This document shows positions 1 through 11,602 of a DNA stretch of 64,000 nucleotides, piece after piece (within the stretch, counting starts at the first letter, position 1; the number at the start of each line of letters is the position of its first letter). The notes beneath the pieces were generated by a model. It was not told the DNA's origin. It was given only the letters and a program-made list of their open reading frames with translations, and ran no database searches. This stretch comes from Sordariomycetes sp. S80-01Y (Eukaryota; Ascomycota; Sordariomycetes). The position numbers and the translations under genes were made by a program. The stretch is from contig JAXQJY010000033.1 of the NCBI GenBank assembly GCA_037042185.1, forward strand, positions 1,550,001-1,614,000. The letters run 5' to 3'.

Positions 1-3000
1 GCACGAACTGGGCGAACAAGATGATGGGCCGATTGTTTACCAGAGCAACGTCGATGATCTGGTTGAAGAACTCGAGAGATCCGTCTTTTCGCCCCTCCAA
101 GGCTCGGGCTAGTGCCTGATCAATGACGTTCCAATCTAATAGATCGGTGCGAATCAAAGCATTGATCAGTGACATGTTGAGGAAAGAATGCCCGGGCTGT
201 TCGTCGAAAAGTTGTCGGACGCGGCCGTCCACACTGCCTTTGGATATCTTGCGAACTGCCTCAAGCACGTGAACGAGGCTTTCCAAAGTGAGACTATCGT
301 CACCTTGCTGGAAGATGTGAATAATTATTTGCTCCACCGCATAAGTGACGAACTCCTCAGAAGCTTGAGCTTTGATGATAGACTGGACCAAAGCATCCAC
401 TAGGTCAAGCACGTTGTGTGGCCGAGGCAAAGTCGCAAAGTGCTCTTCACGGGCTTCGCCTGCAGCACGGACAAGCTCTTGTAGGAGCTTGCCGACACGC
501 TCAACCAGGGCTCGAATCTCCAAATGATAGTTCGGCCCCCGTCCATTTGTCATGTTGTTTGACGCGCCGCCAGCGTGCACCGAAGGATAAGGCTGCATCG
601 GGCCCCCGAGTTGTTGGACAGAAGGGGTCTCTGCCGGAGTAGGAATGTTGGGAATGGTGCTGTATTGGTCCTGTAGCACCTCATTCGCAAGAGATCTTGT
701 CGCATCCGACGTAGAAGGGGCATGAGCAGGAGCGGATGCGCTGGTGCTACGAGGCTGTCGCCCAAATTCTTCGTAAATTGCCATTTGTTCAGGGTTAAGT
801 CCGTTTGCACTAGGGCTCAGCTTGTATGGATGCGGTATCGTCATCGACCACCGACTAACGCTGGGATCATAGTAGGGTTCGTCAGGTCTCGACGCTCGGT
901 GTCTCCTGCGGCTTTCGAGGTCGCTCTGGATGAGGGCTTCAATCTCTGGAACAGCCCTCTCCTCAGCTTGTCGCTCAATGATATTGCAGGCCAAGTCGAT
1001 GTTGTTGTTGACACACATAATGATCGTACCCTCCGGCAGACCTGACGGAATGTCGTTTGCCAAGGTGCGGATGTAGTTCGTGAAATTTGCTCGGAGCGGT
1101 TCCTTGGATGTGACAAGCGCGAGACTGCCAGCTGTAGCCTTGACCATCCCGATTGCAGAAGTGCGAAGACGATCCTCGTCGGGCTCTGTACCAAAGTCCT
1201 TCCTGATCATCTGGATTGTGGAGATGGCCGCGATGGTAACAGAGCGATCAACGACAGGCTGGATGATGTCCTGCAGAGCGCGAGTGAGAGCTGAGAGGAC
1301 GATCTCGTGCAGGCGGTTCGAGCTGGTAACCATTTCGTTATGGGGAGGGATGTTGATCGAAGGGCCAAGATCTGGGATAGTGGGTGCTACAGACTGTGAT
1401 TGCAGGCCACTGGTGACGGCAGGGCCCAAGCCATTAAGAGACAGGTTCTCGAACGCCTCGAGCTGCTCTTGTGGTATGACTTCTGGAGCCTCACCCATGG
1501 GAGGCCGATTCAATATCTCCCCTGTTGGCTCGATGTTCTTGTGGTCTAGGTTGAGCCCCTTGCAGAGGACTTCAATCTCAAACTTAAGATTCAACTTCAG
1601 CTCTGCGTGGTGGTAAAGATCGATCAGCAAGTGGATGATCTCCATCAACCACGGGTTTGGGGGCCGGAAGACAGCAGAATTGGCGCCCTGAAGCAGGACC
1701 TTGCAGACAAACGGAATGACCACAATAAGGCGTTTGGTGTCATGCGCCTCCATCAAGAGCTGCTTGAACGCGATGTTACGGTGCTTGATGGGCTTGTCCC
1801 GAGCCAGGGTCAATAGTCCGAGCCAGCCACCCAGGTTTTTGAGGTTGCCTCGGTCTGAAGAGCTTTGCATCGTAGCTTCGGAGTTGAGCATTCGAGCCAC
1901 GCTGACATATGTCTCCCTAAGCACCTCCCCCCAAAGTGACGCGTCTTGGAACAGATTGATAATCTGTAGATAAACGCCATGGTAATTAGGCTGAAGTTTG
2001 ACGCGAGCTTCCACTAAATGGCTTGCAAACCACTGCTGGTGACGTGGTTCAACGATGTCCCGGAGCTCCTGACTCAAAGATTGGACGGTATCGTTGGTTA
2101 TGTTGTTGAGCGCAAACTGGATCTTGTCTTGCTCTTCTTCGCCAGGGTCCTCATAAGTCGCTCCAGGCGGGATAGGTTCCACGTAGAGAGAATTGAAGGA
2201 TGGTGCTTGACGATCGAGATTCGAGGACTCATCCGGGGTGCCGTTGATGAATGGCTCACCTGCAATGCTGAGTCCATGAGGAGCGTTGTCACCCCCGTGG
2301 CCACGAGCAAGCTCCTCTTCGTGTTCGCGCAAGCCTTCCTCCGCCTTCCTGAAGGGCTCTGTTCCCTCAAGGGCTGGAATTTGCAACAGTTGCTTACAAA
2401 ACCCTGGCCACTCTTTCAGCCTGCCCAGCATCTGGAGAAGCGCCTGGAGCCCGAACTTGTACATCGGATCTACAGGCCTATGATCACGAACAGCTTCCAA
2501 GATCATGCCCAGACCGATTTTCAAAGGTACATCAGAGACAAGTCGGTGTGAGATAATGCCGCCAAAGAGGACAGCCGTTGTGGCTAGCGCCTCCATCGGG
2601 TAGTCCACGTAATGATTGAACTCATCGAACAGTCCGTGAATCATGCAAGCGAAGATGTCCTGATCCAAAGGATCACGAGACTGCTTGTACTTCTGGAGTG
2701 CATCGACGACATTCCTCACCTCGAGTTCTTGGCTATACATGTTTTTGAAGTGCTCCTCCATCTTCGCGTTTGCCGCGGGCGGTAAGACGTTGCCATCCTT
2801 TCCGTTTTCATCAATGATATCGTCGAAGCCTTCCCCGTAGTTGATAAGCCGGGGGTAAGCTGTGATGCATGATCGTTGCAAAACAATCAGCTCCTGCATG
2901 GGGGTCTTGGGCAGAAAGTCCTCAAGGATTTGAAGAAAAGCTGAGACAGTTTTGACCTGCAGCGTCGTGCTGTTCTTGGTACGATTGGGAGTTTCCGGGG

Positions 3001-5014
3001 TTCTCTGGAATTGCGTCTCCAGACGGCATTTGATAGCCAGGAACTGGAACAGAATCGTAGCAACCTCGTTGCTTCTGGGTGCATTCCTTTGCGCCCATTC
3101 GTGGAGGTCTAGGCGGTTCTCAGCGTGCGCCAAGGCCGCGAGATCGATGCCTAGGCCGCTGGGGAGATAGACCAACTCTTCTAGCCAACCATGTCGAACA
3201 GCATGATCATATATCAAAGGAAGGTCAACGGGGACCTTGGCATGAGCGTCTGCCAGCCTTTGTGTGACCCAATCCTTATCCTTCCTCCACGCGCTGTCCA
3301 TGACAAAGTCGTAATGTGCATGTCGCTTGTAGATGAAGGTTTCGAATATGGTGTTGAGCGTATCGCCAGCCATTCCTATCCACTGTTGCCGCGGAACACC
3401 GAAAGCCGAGACCAGGAAGATATCAAGGTTTGGCACGACGATTTCTTGGAACAGGCGCTTGGCCTCGATACCTTGTGACGCATGAGGGGAGTTCAGAGCA
3501 ACGCTGAAGATGGCAGACATTGCAACAACTGAGACCAAAGGGTACCTGATCGCCTCGGCCGCCCTTTCTTGTACCGGAGCCGCCGAATTCACGTAGTCGT
3601 CCAGGTTGATGCTTCGATGAAGACCCGGTATCGTTGTGGCGTCAAGTTGATCCGGTGACAGAGCTGTGTAGGCACATACAAACGACAGCTGCGCTTCGGG
3701 CTCATGCCAGGCTCCACCCCAAAGGCGTTGTATGTCGAAGTCGTTGTTCGGGTCTTGTGCGATCGGCAGCATGGCGTGGTAGAGCTTGAGGAATTGGGTC
3801 GCTGAGATACGAGCGGAAGGCTGATCGAAGAACAGGACCACATCACCCCAGTTAAACGTTGCAGGCAACACGCGCCGTAGTGCTGCAACAAGCGAAGAAG
3901 GGTCGTAGTCTTGAGCTTTGCTGATGGAAGTAAACATCAACGCCGCTGATACCTGCTCGGCGCCAAGAGATATCCTATTCTTCGCCGAATTCAGGTAGGA
4001 GAAGCACGTTTCCTCGTCATGCGTGAAATCGGGACCGGTCTTCTGGGCGTACCTCGCCAACGCGTTCCCAGGGCGATCTGCAAGGATTCTCCCTAGATCA
4101 AACGCGGCCAGAACTTCCGATGGCGGAATGCGATCCAGCACCTGGAAGCGCTTCACTGCACAGTTCTGAAGGTCCCGTCTCGAGGAGGCATTGAAATTCG
4201 GTGGATGGTATTGTAAAAATCGGTCGACGATCGTGGCGATAAAGTCCGTACTCAAATCCGCATGCCTCCCGTTATCTGGACGCGAGAGGATCTCCATGAA
4301 AGTCGAGAAGTTCGTGGACAGGATAGCGTCAGCTATCACAGAATGCGTCAGTATTGCGCGTCGCTTTCAAGTCGTAGGCGAAACTAACCTTTCGTTTTCA
4401 AATCTGGGCGAACCCCTAGTTTAAAGGCCAGCGAGAGCACTGTCTTTTCCAGGGGGTCCAATTTGAAGTGCTCCATGAATGTTGAGAGATCAAAGTCCCG
4501 GAATATGTCCTCGGTGCCACTTTCGACAGCCTCTGCTATTTTGCTGGCCTGGTCAACATCACGCGAGATTTTTTGCATCTCGCCCTGAAGCATTTGATAG
4601 TTGCCGGATGGCGGGCCTGGTCGGCCGGAGAAGATGTGAGAGGCATTGCCCGCGACGAGTCGCGTGAAGAACTTCGAATAGACCTCCATGCCGTGTTCAT
4701 CGATAAGCTGCGAGCATGGCGCGTCAGCGGACTACTCAGCGTGGAAACAATGATGGGCCTACCTTTTGCAGCTGTTCAACCTGGGTCTCCCGCTTGAGTC
4801 GATCCTTAGTGTCTCTGATGGTGCTCAGTAGCAAATAGACCTGAGCAACCACAATCTTAGTTAGGGAGCTCGTCCCGGTCGGACTGTTCGTGCTTGGGCT
4901 AGCGCCAGCACTCAGGACGGCCGAGTGCGATGGATGCGGCGAGTGGCTCGACCCTGTCTGGAGGGAGTGCGCAGGATTTGGCGAAAATGATCCCGCACGA
5001 CCTGGTGGGACCAT
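1..5014 (-). CDS. NOT1: CCR4-NOT complex scaffold subunit Not1 (partial, C-terminus outside window)
   Basis: Not1 is the scaffold of the CCR4-NOT deadenylase complex, which shortens mRNA poly(A) tails and represses transcripts. Three exons are visible: 5014-4763, 4707-4389 and 4332 to the window edge; the phases join and the last exon stays open to base 1. About 1,630 residues are present of a family size near 2,200. Hallmarks in order: a low-complexity N-terminus, SSLTKIVVAQVYLLLSTI (about residue 50), FDLSTFMEHFKLDPLEKTVL (about 150), the TTP-binding-like helical region (about 720-900), the CAF1-binding MIF4G-like region starting FALNNITNDTV (about 925), and a DUF3819 region with LHEIVLSALTRALQDII (about 1190). 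The C-terminal Not1 module, which binds Not2/Not5, must lie beyond the window. The ATG at 5014 was chosen because the same frame has stops just upstream (5045, 5282); an extra 5' exon cannot be excluded. Confidence 0.95.
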
Positions 5015-5851
5015 GGGGTTTTGTTCGCGCCCAGACGTAGGAGTCTATGAGACACCTGCCAGTGACTCGGGGCAAGTGCTCGAGCCCGGACTGAGAGCTA
5101 GTGTTGGTGACTTTGGCGTAAGGGAGATGCCCAACATGAAGTATCCCTGCATGGGGAGTGGCACCGCCGATCGAGTACGCGACAAGAGGTCACACGAGTA
5201 CGTGTTCGCAAAGTTATATTCTCCAGAGCGTAGCGACAGGCTTCGATGGGAGAACAGCAAATCTGATGCGTGGCGCGACAGCTACAGATCGGAGGCTACG
5301 CCCAGCACGGTGATGTTGCGCAGGAAGCTTCGAGAGAATGCTGGGATCGGCCGTAGCTCACGACTTGTATCGGTGGGTAGACAAAGCACGTCGTATACGA
5401 AGCGAGAGCGGACTCCTTTAGAGGTCGTATTGTTGATGTCGCCTGCGAAGCCGGTATTGATGAAGTCGTGAAAGGCGTATGCGGGAAGCGAAGGTCGGTC
5501 GGAGGTGTGCCTGACAGATTCTGGCGGCACTTGCCGACCACCGCAGCAGCGTCTGGGCTCCAACGACTGCATTTGTATCACGTGAGTGTATGGTTGCTAT
5601 CCCCACCGTTCCCGCATGCGGTCCGAATTCCGTTGCCCAGTCAACAGCACATGTCCACTTGAGTCAACATTGACCCCAAATCGTCTCTCCGTCCTCCACA
5701 CGAAACATCGCTGCAGCTAGAGTGCTTGAGCCAACACTTCATACAACAACGAAAAGGCTGCACGCGACAGCAACTAATCCTTAATCAAGCTACACAAGCA
5801 GTCAATCATTTTCACACCCATTTTCTTGAGCATAGAGCTTACAAAGGCAAC
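5015..5851. promoter_or_regulatory. Divergent intergenic region NOT1 / F-BAR gene
   Basis: This 837-bp region separates two divergently transcribed genes and should hold both promoters and leaders. I see no RNA gene or repeat. On the minus strand two stretches in the same frame as NOT1 (5045-5260 and 5282-5581) are open but end in stops. They are most simply 5' leader sequence, although an upstream NOT1 exon is possible. Confidence 0.5.
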
Positions 5852-8822
5852 ATGCCGGCTGCTACAGCGGAGACGCCGGCTGTGGCCATGTCTTGTTAGT
5901 GTCTATCCGAGCTTCGAAGATTCTCAATGCTGACAAGACCGGATAGTTGCGAACAATTTCTGGGGCAAAGATGACGCAGGCGTTGGTCCTATGCTCGAGC
6001 GCATGGCAGGCGCAAAGCAGACTTGCGATGAGCTCAAGTCTTTCTACAGCGGTGAGTCCAGCGATGCTCATCACCACGCACAGCCCTGACTTTGGAGCAG
6101 CTCGCGCCTCAATCGAAGAAGAATATTCACGAAAGCTTCTCAGCCTTACTCGAAAAGCACTCGGCTCCCAGGAATCGGGCACACTGAAAGTATCGCTGGA
6201 TACTGTTCGGGGAGAAGTCGAGCAGATGGCAAAGCAACACCAAAGCATTGCAGCCCAGATGAAGAGCGAGTTGGAAGAACCACTAGCTGCTTTCGCTGGA
6301 GGGATGAAGGAAAGGCGCAAGATCGTGCAGAGTACCGTTGAGAAGTTACTCAAAACCAAGATACAGCAGACTCAACAAGTAAACAAGGTATGATGGAGTC
6401 CAAAAAGAAACGGCGATCTTTCTAGACGATGCTGACTCATGGTATAGACCAAAGATCGATATGAGCAAGACTGCCTCAAGATTAAGGGATATCTTGCACA
6501 GGGCCACATGGTTATGGGACAAGAGGAGCGTCGAAACAAGGCGAAGCTGGAGAAGACACAAATCAGTGTGGCGACATCGAACACCGAATACGAAAGTGCT
6601 GTGAAGATTTTGGAGGAAACGACGGCTCGCTGGAACCGGGAGTGGAAGGCCGCAGCAGACAAGTTCCAAGACCTCGAAGAGGAGAGACTGGATTTCACGA
6701 AGAGCAGTCTTTGGACGTTTGCCAACATCTCTTCCACGGTTTGCGTCAGCGACGATGCTTCATGCGAGAAGATCCGTTTGTCGCTCGAAACAATGGACGT
6801 TGAGAAGGACATTGTGTCCTTCATCAAAGACCGGGGTACGGGTCAGGAAATCCCGGATGCGCCCAAGTACATCAACTTCTGTCGGGGCGATGTGAACGAC
6901 ACCCAGTCGGAGTACTCTGAAGACGAGAATTTTTCAGTCGCACAATTCCCGCGCAGTATCAACCCTGCTTTCCGGTCATCTTCTCCCCAGCCTTCGACAT
7001 TTGAGTCTCACCATGACCCCAACTCGGCTTTGGCGAACAATCTCGCTCACCGGGAGCAGCTCCCATCGAGCAGCAGGGAGGCGACCGCCACACCCCAAAA
7101 GCAGCCGCAGGCGCCGCCTGTGCGATCGTCGATGGATGAGCAGTATCAAAAGCTCCAGCAGCCGCCACAGCAGACTCACGCGGGCTACGATGCCAACCAG
7201 CACGGGCCTGTCGCCTCGGTGCCCCACGATCCCTATCCTCAAGATGGTATGACCATGCTTTGCCGTACGGGCCCGCCGGCCGGTCCCCCGGGGGATCGAA
7301 GCTCTCAAGTGTCTTCAAACCGTCCTTCTAGTAGAGATGAGAACAGTGACTACTCGGCAGCCACCTCAAACACCAGTTTCGATCCTATGAGTGGCAAGAG
7401 CTCGCCCACAAAGCAGGATCCAGCTCCGCAGCAAAGTCCAGAGAAGCGCATTTTCAAAAAGAAGAGTGGCTTCTTCCAGAATCACAGTCCTTTCCGACGA
7501 AAGAGCGTAAAGGATGTCCAGCCGACGCCTACGAGCCGCAACACATGGCATGCAGCAAACGGTCCACCCAACGGTAACGGAGGCAGCCCAGCTCGACGAC
7601 CTCAGCTGTACAACGCTGGGCCAGAGTCTCAGTCTTTCGCGCAGGAACGTGCCCACAGCCCTGAACCTATCGATGCCAATGCTAGTGTCGCCCTTGGGGT
7701 GGGTCAGAATGTTTTGCCTGTGCAGACTCAGCGTTCGCAGCAGCAGCCCCAGCAACACTTTGACGAAAGTGATCCGATTGCACAGGCACTCGCTGAGCTG
7801 AAGGGCGTGACGCTGGGCAAGCAATCTTCTGTGAGGATGTCAGCTGATCACTATCATGGCATTGCAACGCCCGCTCCTGGAAACGACCCGAACATGTCCC
7901 GCTCGGTCCCCGCGCCTGGGGGTCGCGACGCCGCCGCGGCCATGCGCGGAACGCCTCCTCCAACATACCAGCAACCTCCAGTATCGCGACTGGGTGTTCC
8001 TCCGCCTGCAGTAACCTCGAAAGCCATGCGGGCTGCCACTCAGAAGGCAACCAGTCAAACCCGCAGCATGTTCGAGGGGGGTGGTAGCGGTCGTGGCGAG
8101 CCAGGCATGTATTCCACCTCCCCTTCATCTCGCCCAGGCACTCGCGGCACCGATGTCCCTCGAGCAGCTTCCCCCGCGCCGGCTCGTAGTGTTTCACCTC
8201 AGCCTCAGAGACCTAGCAATGGACGTGGCTCAGACCATCGCTCGGCATCTCCCAACCCCTACCAAGCCCAGCAGCAGGCACGCAACTCTTCGTACCAATC
8301 TGGACGTGGGTCGGGCGACTACTATCGTCAATCATCCCCCGCTGAGTCGGGTAGGGGAGGGTCAGCGGCTTCCTACCGCGACTACCAGAGACCTCAGAGT
8401 AGTTATGGCAATGGCGATATGGCAGTCCAGCTTGCACCCGCCGGTGACGATGGCTACGGGTCTCACCGTGGACGCGGTAATGGCAGGCCAGATTCTCGTG
8501 CCATGGGTCTTTACAACGGCGACACACGTCAGCGCAGTAAAAGTGTAGCAGACCCTGCTCGCCAGTACACTCGTGATGGACGCGCAATCTTGCACTATGG
8601 TGAGTAGCTCCCCCCCAGGCGCCGTAGTTGACAGCATGCTAACAGAACTTAGCCCGCGCCTTGTACGTATACCAGGCCGCGATTCCTGAAGAACTTGGCT
8701 TCGCCAAGGGTGATTACCTCGCCGTTCTCCGTCACCAAGATGATGGCTGGTGGGAAGCTGAAGTACACGGCAGCAACGGCCGCGTCGGGCTGGTCCCGAG
8801 CAACTACCTTCAGCCATGCTAG
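5852..8822 (+). CDS. F-BAR and SH3 domain cytokinesis protein (Cdc15/Imp2/Hof1 family)
   Basis: Proteins of this family bind membrane at the division site through an F-BAR dimer and recruit actomyosin-ring and septum factors through an SH3 domain. The five-exon model is 5852-5894, 5947-6051, 6101-6387, 6448-8599 and 8653-8822; it sums to 919 codons with consistent phases (918 aa). The F-BAR domain covers about residues 14-285, from FANNFWGKDDAG through the coiled-coil KTKIQQTQQVNKTKDRYEQD to APKYINFCRGD. A long disordered Ser/Pro/Gln-rich linker follows (about 290-855), with likely phosphorylation sites. The C-terminal SH3 (about 863-918) reads ARALYVYQAAIPEELGFAKG, then DDGWWEAEV and GLVPSNYLQPC. 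The short first exon ending in Met-Ser and an F-BAR domain split by small introns are as expected for filamentous fungi. Whether this is the Cdc15 or Imp2 paralogue cannot be decided from one gene. Confidence 0.92.
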
Positions 8823-9335
8823 AAGAAGTCCACTGGAAGATACTATCAGAAACCGGCTGGGGATAACGTAAATATGGATTAGCGCCTGGACCATTAGGTA
8901 GGTTAGGTGAGAGGCCCAACTGACGCTCTTGAATGTACATGTCACGATTGGAATTATCCGTGGTGTTCGGCGTCTGCTTGAAGCACCATGTACGAGATTG
9001 CTTTCTTCGCTTTTGGGGCTCGCCGGATCCAAATATTGTAGCTTGCTTAGTATGCGAATGATGAGATTGCTTCAATAAATGGTCTGTTTGGTATGAGCTT
9101 CTCCCCCCAGCTGGGTACCGAGATGGGAGCTGGTCCAATCCGCGCCCCACCTGTGCCAGTGCCAGTGCCAGTGGAATGACGTCCTCGCAGCCCAGACTCA
9201 CTGTTAACGCGAATCACATGCATTGCCCGTTTTGACCTACCCCCATCACAACACCAGACTTGATCGGCGCACTTCAGTCGTGTTTGCGAGAGCGCAACGC
9301 TCGAAATGGTTTGATCCCTATTTCAAACACCAGTG
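8823..9335. other. Intergenic: 3' end of F-BAR gene and promoter of seipin gene
   Basis: About 510 bp between two genes on the same strand. It contains a run of three GTGCCA-type units (near 9152-9170, ctgtgccagtgccagtgcca) and no supported gene. A long antisense frame across this region is composition-driven and lacks family features. Confidence 0.45.
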
Positions 9336-10544
9336 ATGGAGGCCTGCGCTCACCTTTTGTCACAGGAGACCATACAAGAAGCCGCGCGGGTTCTCACCTC
9401 GAAACCGGCCAAACGAGCCGTCGTCAACACCGTCCTCCTCACGGCCGCGAGCTTCGTCCTCCTTTTCCTCGCGGCCGTAGCTTCTGCACTCTTCTTCCAG
9501 GGCTTTGTGCCTGATCAGGTTCTCTCGAGGCCTGTCTATCTCCAATATGGGTATGACACTCACCCTTGTTCCTTCATCTCACATCCGTCATTACTTGGAC
9601 TGATGAGAGGCAGCTCAGGAATTAATCCTTATGGCGTGGTGACACTCACATCGCCCGCCTTGAAGACAGCACAAGACTACGATATATCTGTGGCTTTGTC
9701 AATGCCGCCAACACCACCTAATACCGAGCGTGGGAACTTCATGGTCAACCTACTGCTACTTGACGGGGAGCCTGGTCCACTTGCTGCACAGAACTTCGCA
9801 AACAGTCACGGCAGTTTCGAGGATGGCTGCAAGAGTCTTTTCCAGTCGAGGAGGCCGGCTCTGGTCCCTTACGTGGATCCGATCGCCTCGCTAGCCTCGC
9901 GGATACTCTTGCTCGGTTGGAACATGTTATTTCCCAATAGGCGGGGTCACGACATGACAATACCTCTCGCTGAACGGATGTCCTTTGCAAAAGGGTCCAC
10001 CCTGCCTTCCGCTGCCTATATTGAGATCGAGTCAGGCCAGACGTTGCAAACATACGGCGTTACTTTGACCCTGACGGCGCAACTCAGCGGCCTTCGGTAC
10101 TTGATGCATCACTACCGTTTTCCCATGTATATCATGTTCACATTCGGGTTCTGGGTCGCGGAGGTCATCTTCACGGGTATGGCATGGGCCTTCCTTTTGC
10201 CAATGATCGGAGGTCCAGCACGAGAGCCCAGCTATGGGCTGAAAGGCGGATCGGACAGGACCAAGCTTTTGGAACAAGAAGACGATGAAGGTAGCGACTT
10301 GTCCGATCACCCACACAGCTTCCCGACGTACGGCAGGCAGCCCCCCCTGAAACATGAACCAGAGGTCAAAAAAGAGGAGACCGGCTATCGCAGACCTTTG
10401 TCGGAGTTGCCTGTAGGAGGCGCAGAAGCAGATGACGAGGATGATGAAGAAGATGAGCCGAGAACGCAAAAAGACTCGGGATTGGGGACGAGCTACAGCG
10501 AGGAGGGCATTGGGGGAGTGCGACGCAGAGGCAGCCGGCAATGA
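9336..10544 (+). CDS. SEI1: Seipin, ER membrane protein of lipid droplet biogenesis
   Basis: Seipin forms a ring at ER-lipid droplet contacts and controls droplet budding and phospholipid and triacylglycerol metabolism. The ATG at 9336 follows an in-frame GTG. A first membrane helix (about residues 30-55, VLLTAASFVLLFLAAVASAL) precedes a luminal domain with NPYGVVTL, the beta-sandwich core and RRPALVPYVDP. The second membrane helix (about 250-280, YIMFTFGFWVAEVIFTGMAW) leads to an acidic cytosolic tail rich in Asp/Glu. A 63-nt intron at 9551-9613 (GTATGA...GGCAG) lies between YLQYG and SGINPYG. It is a multiple of three and has no stop, so spliced (381 aa) and unspliced (402 aa) readings are both open; the spliced form matches the family better. 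Sequence similarity to yeast Fld1/Sei1 is low, as usual, but topology and NPYG core support the call. Confidence 0.9.
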   Translation: MEACAHLLSQETIQEAARVLTSKPAKRAVVNTVLLTAASFVLLFLAAVASALFFQGFVPDQVLSRPVYLQYGYDTHPCSFISHPSLLGLMRGSSGINPYGVVTLTSPALKTAQDYDISVALSMPPTPPNTERGNFMVNLLLLDGEPGPLAAQNFANSHGSFEDGCKSLFQSRRPALVPYVDPIASLASRILLLGWNMLFPNRRGHDMTIPLAERMSFAKGSTLPSAAYIEIESGQTLQTYGVTLTLTAQLSGLRYLMHHYRFPMYIMFTFGFWVAEVIFTGMAWAFLLPMIGGPAREPSYGLKGGSDRTKLLEQEDDEGSDLSDHPHSFPTYGRQPPLKHEPEVKKEETGYRRPLSELPVGGAEADDEDDEEDEPRTQKDSGLGTSYSEEGIGGVRRRGSRQ

Positions 10545-11602
10545 TGCGCCACGCAGTTTGGGCTTGGAGTCGGAGTAGCTTAGATAAACCTGCCAGTTAA
10601 TATTAGTATAAGCAGTCGTATGCTGGGAAATTGAGCACGGTCTCCGGATCTTCTTGAGTACCTAAGTGTGTCAAGACAATAATTGTCAGTTAGTTTACGA
10701 CCCTAACACGTCAGTCAACTGGAAGCTGTCGTCTCCAGCTCCGCCGCAAGACCAACGATGCCGTGATGTGGGTAGGTATCGGACCAAATTATGAAATCCA
10801 GCTTTTTCCCTGTATTGTTGTGTGTAATCGCAGCTGCCTGGCGACAGATACTTGGTAAGAAGACTTGCTCCCTGGAAGATCCGCGACGGAGCGACTCGAG
10901 AATTCGATGATCCATCGTCTAGGGTAGGTCTGGAGAACTACCTTAACAAGCTGACCTAGCCAGCCCAGCCCACTGCGGTTGCCGGGGTCGGACCGTGAGC
11001 CACCTACCCTACTTACTACCTTACCCACCCTACCATACCCCACCCCCTTGCACTCTGCGCTGGCAGCTCAGAACCTCAAGCTCCTCGGACGCAACCACCG
11101 CCATTCGGATCAGTGTTGCATTCGATGCCCGCACTGGCGCGTGTCTTCGCTTTTTCCAACCTTCGACAACCCCTCGGGTGCCTCTACACGAGCTGCTAGA
11201 CGTCTCCAACACGATCCCATCGGCCCTCCAATCTCGAAGCGTCACGCGCGCTAGCCCGCAAGGACTTGATGAGGGCTGCTTGTCGGAACCCACCCGCCAA
11301 AAGCTATACCGCTGCGTCTGACGTCTCAGGCCGGATTTTGCTCCCAATCTGCTCGATACGCCTCTGAAGCACGTCACTCCCCGAAAGCACGGTCGACGAT
11401 ACAATCATACCCGATCCGAGCAGATCTGCTGTCATCCCGGACTTGTCCCACCCCGCGATCTTGCTGGGACGGCATCCTCACCGCAGACCGCATCACATCC
11501 CCACCGCACCCCCTCGATCAACATTCACGACCACCGAGCCCGCCGCCCCGCGGACACTTCTTCGACTCTGCCGTCACACATCGTTGAGAAGACGCCGCCG
11601 AA
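10545..11602. other. Intergenic: seipin 3' UTR and long pyrimidine-rich leader of next gene
   Basis: About 1,060 bp without a supported gene. The downstream half (about 10995-11590) is rich in C and T on the plus strand (for example ctaccctacttactacctta at 11003), typical of a fungal promoter and 5' leader. Several small frames here have no recognisable domain. Confidence 0.45.

Noticed and set aside
8362-9201. 279-codon minus-strand frame over the 3' end of the F-BAR gene
   Set aside because: It is antisense to the SH3 exon, starts with a non-ATG-supported region, and has no domain features.
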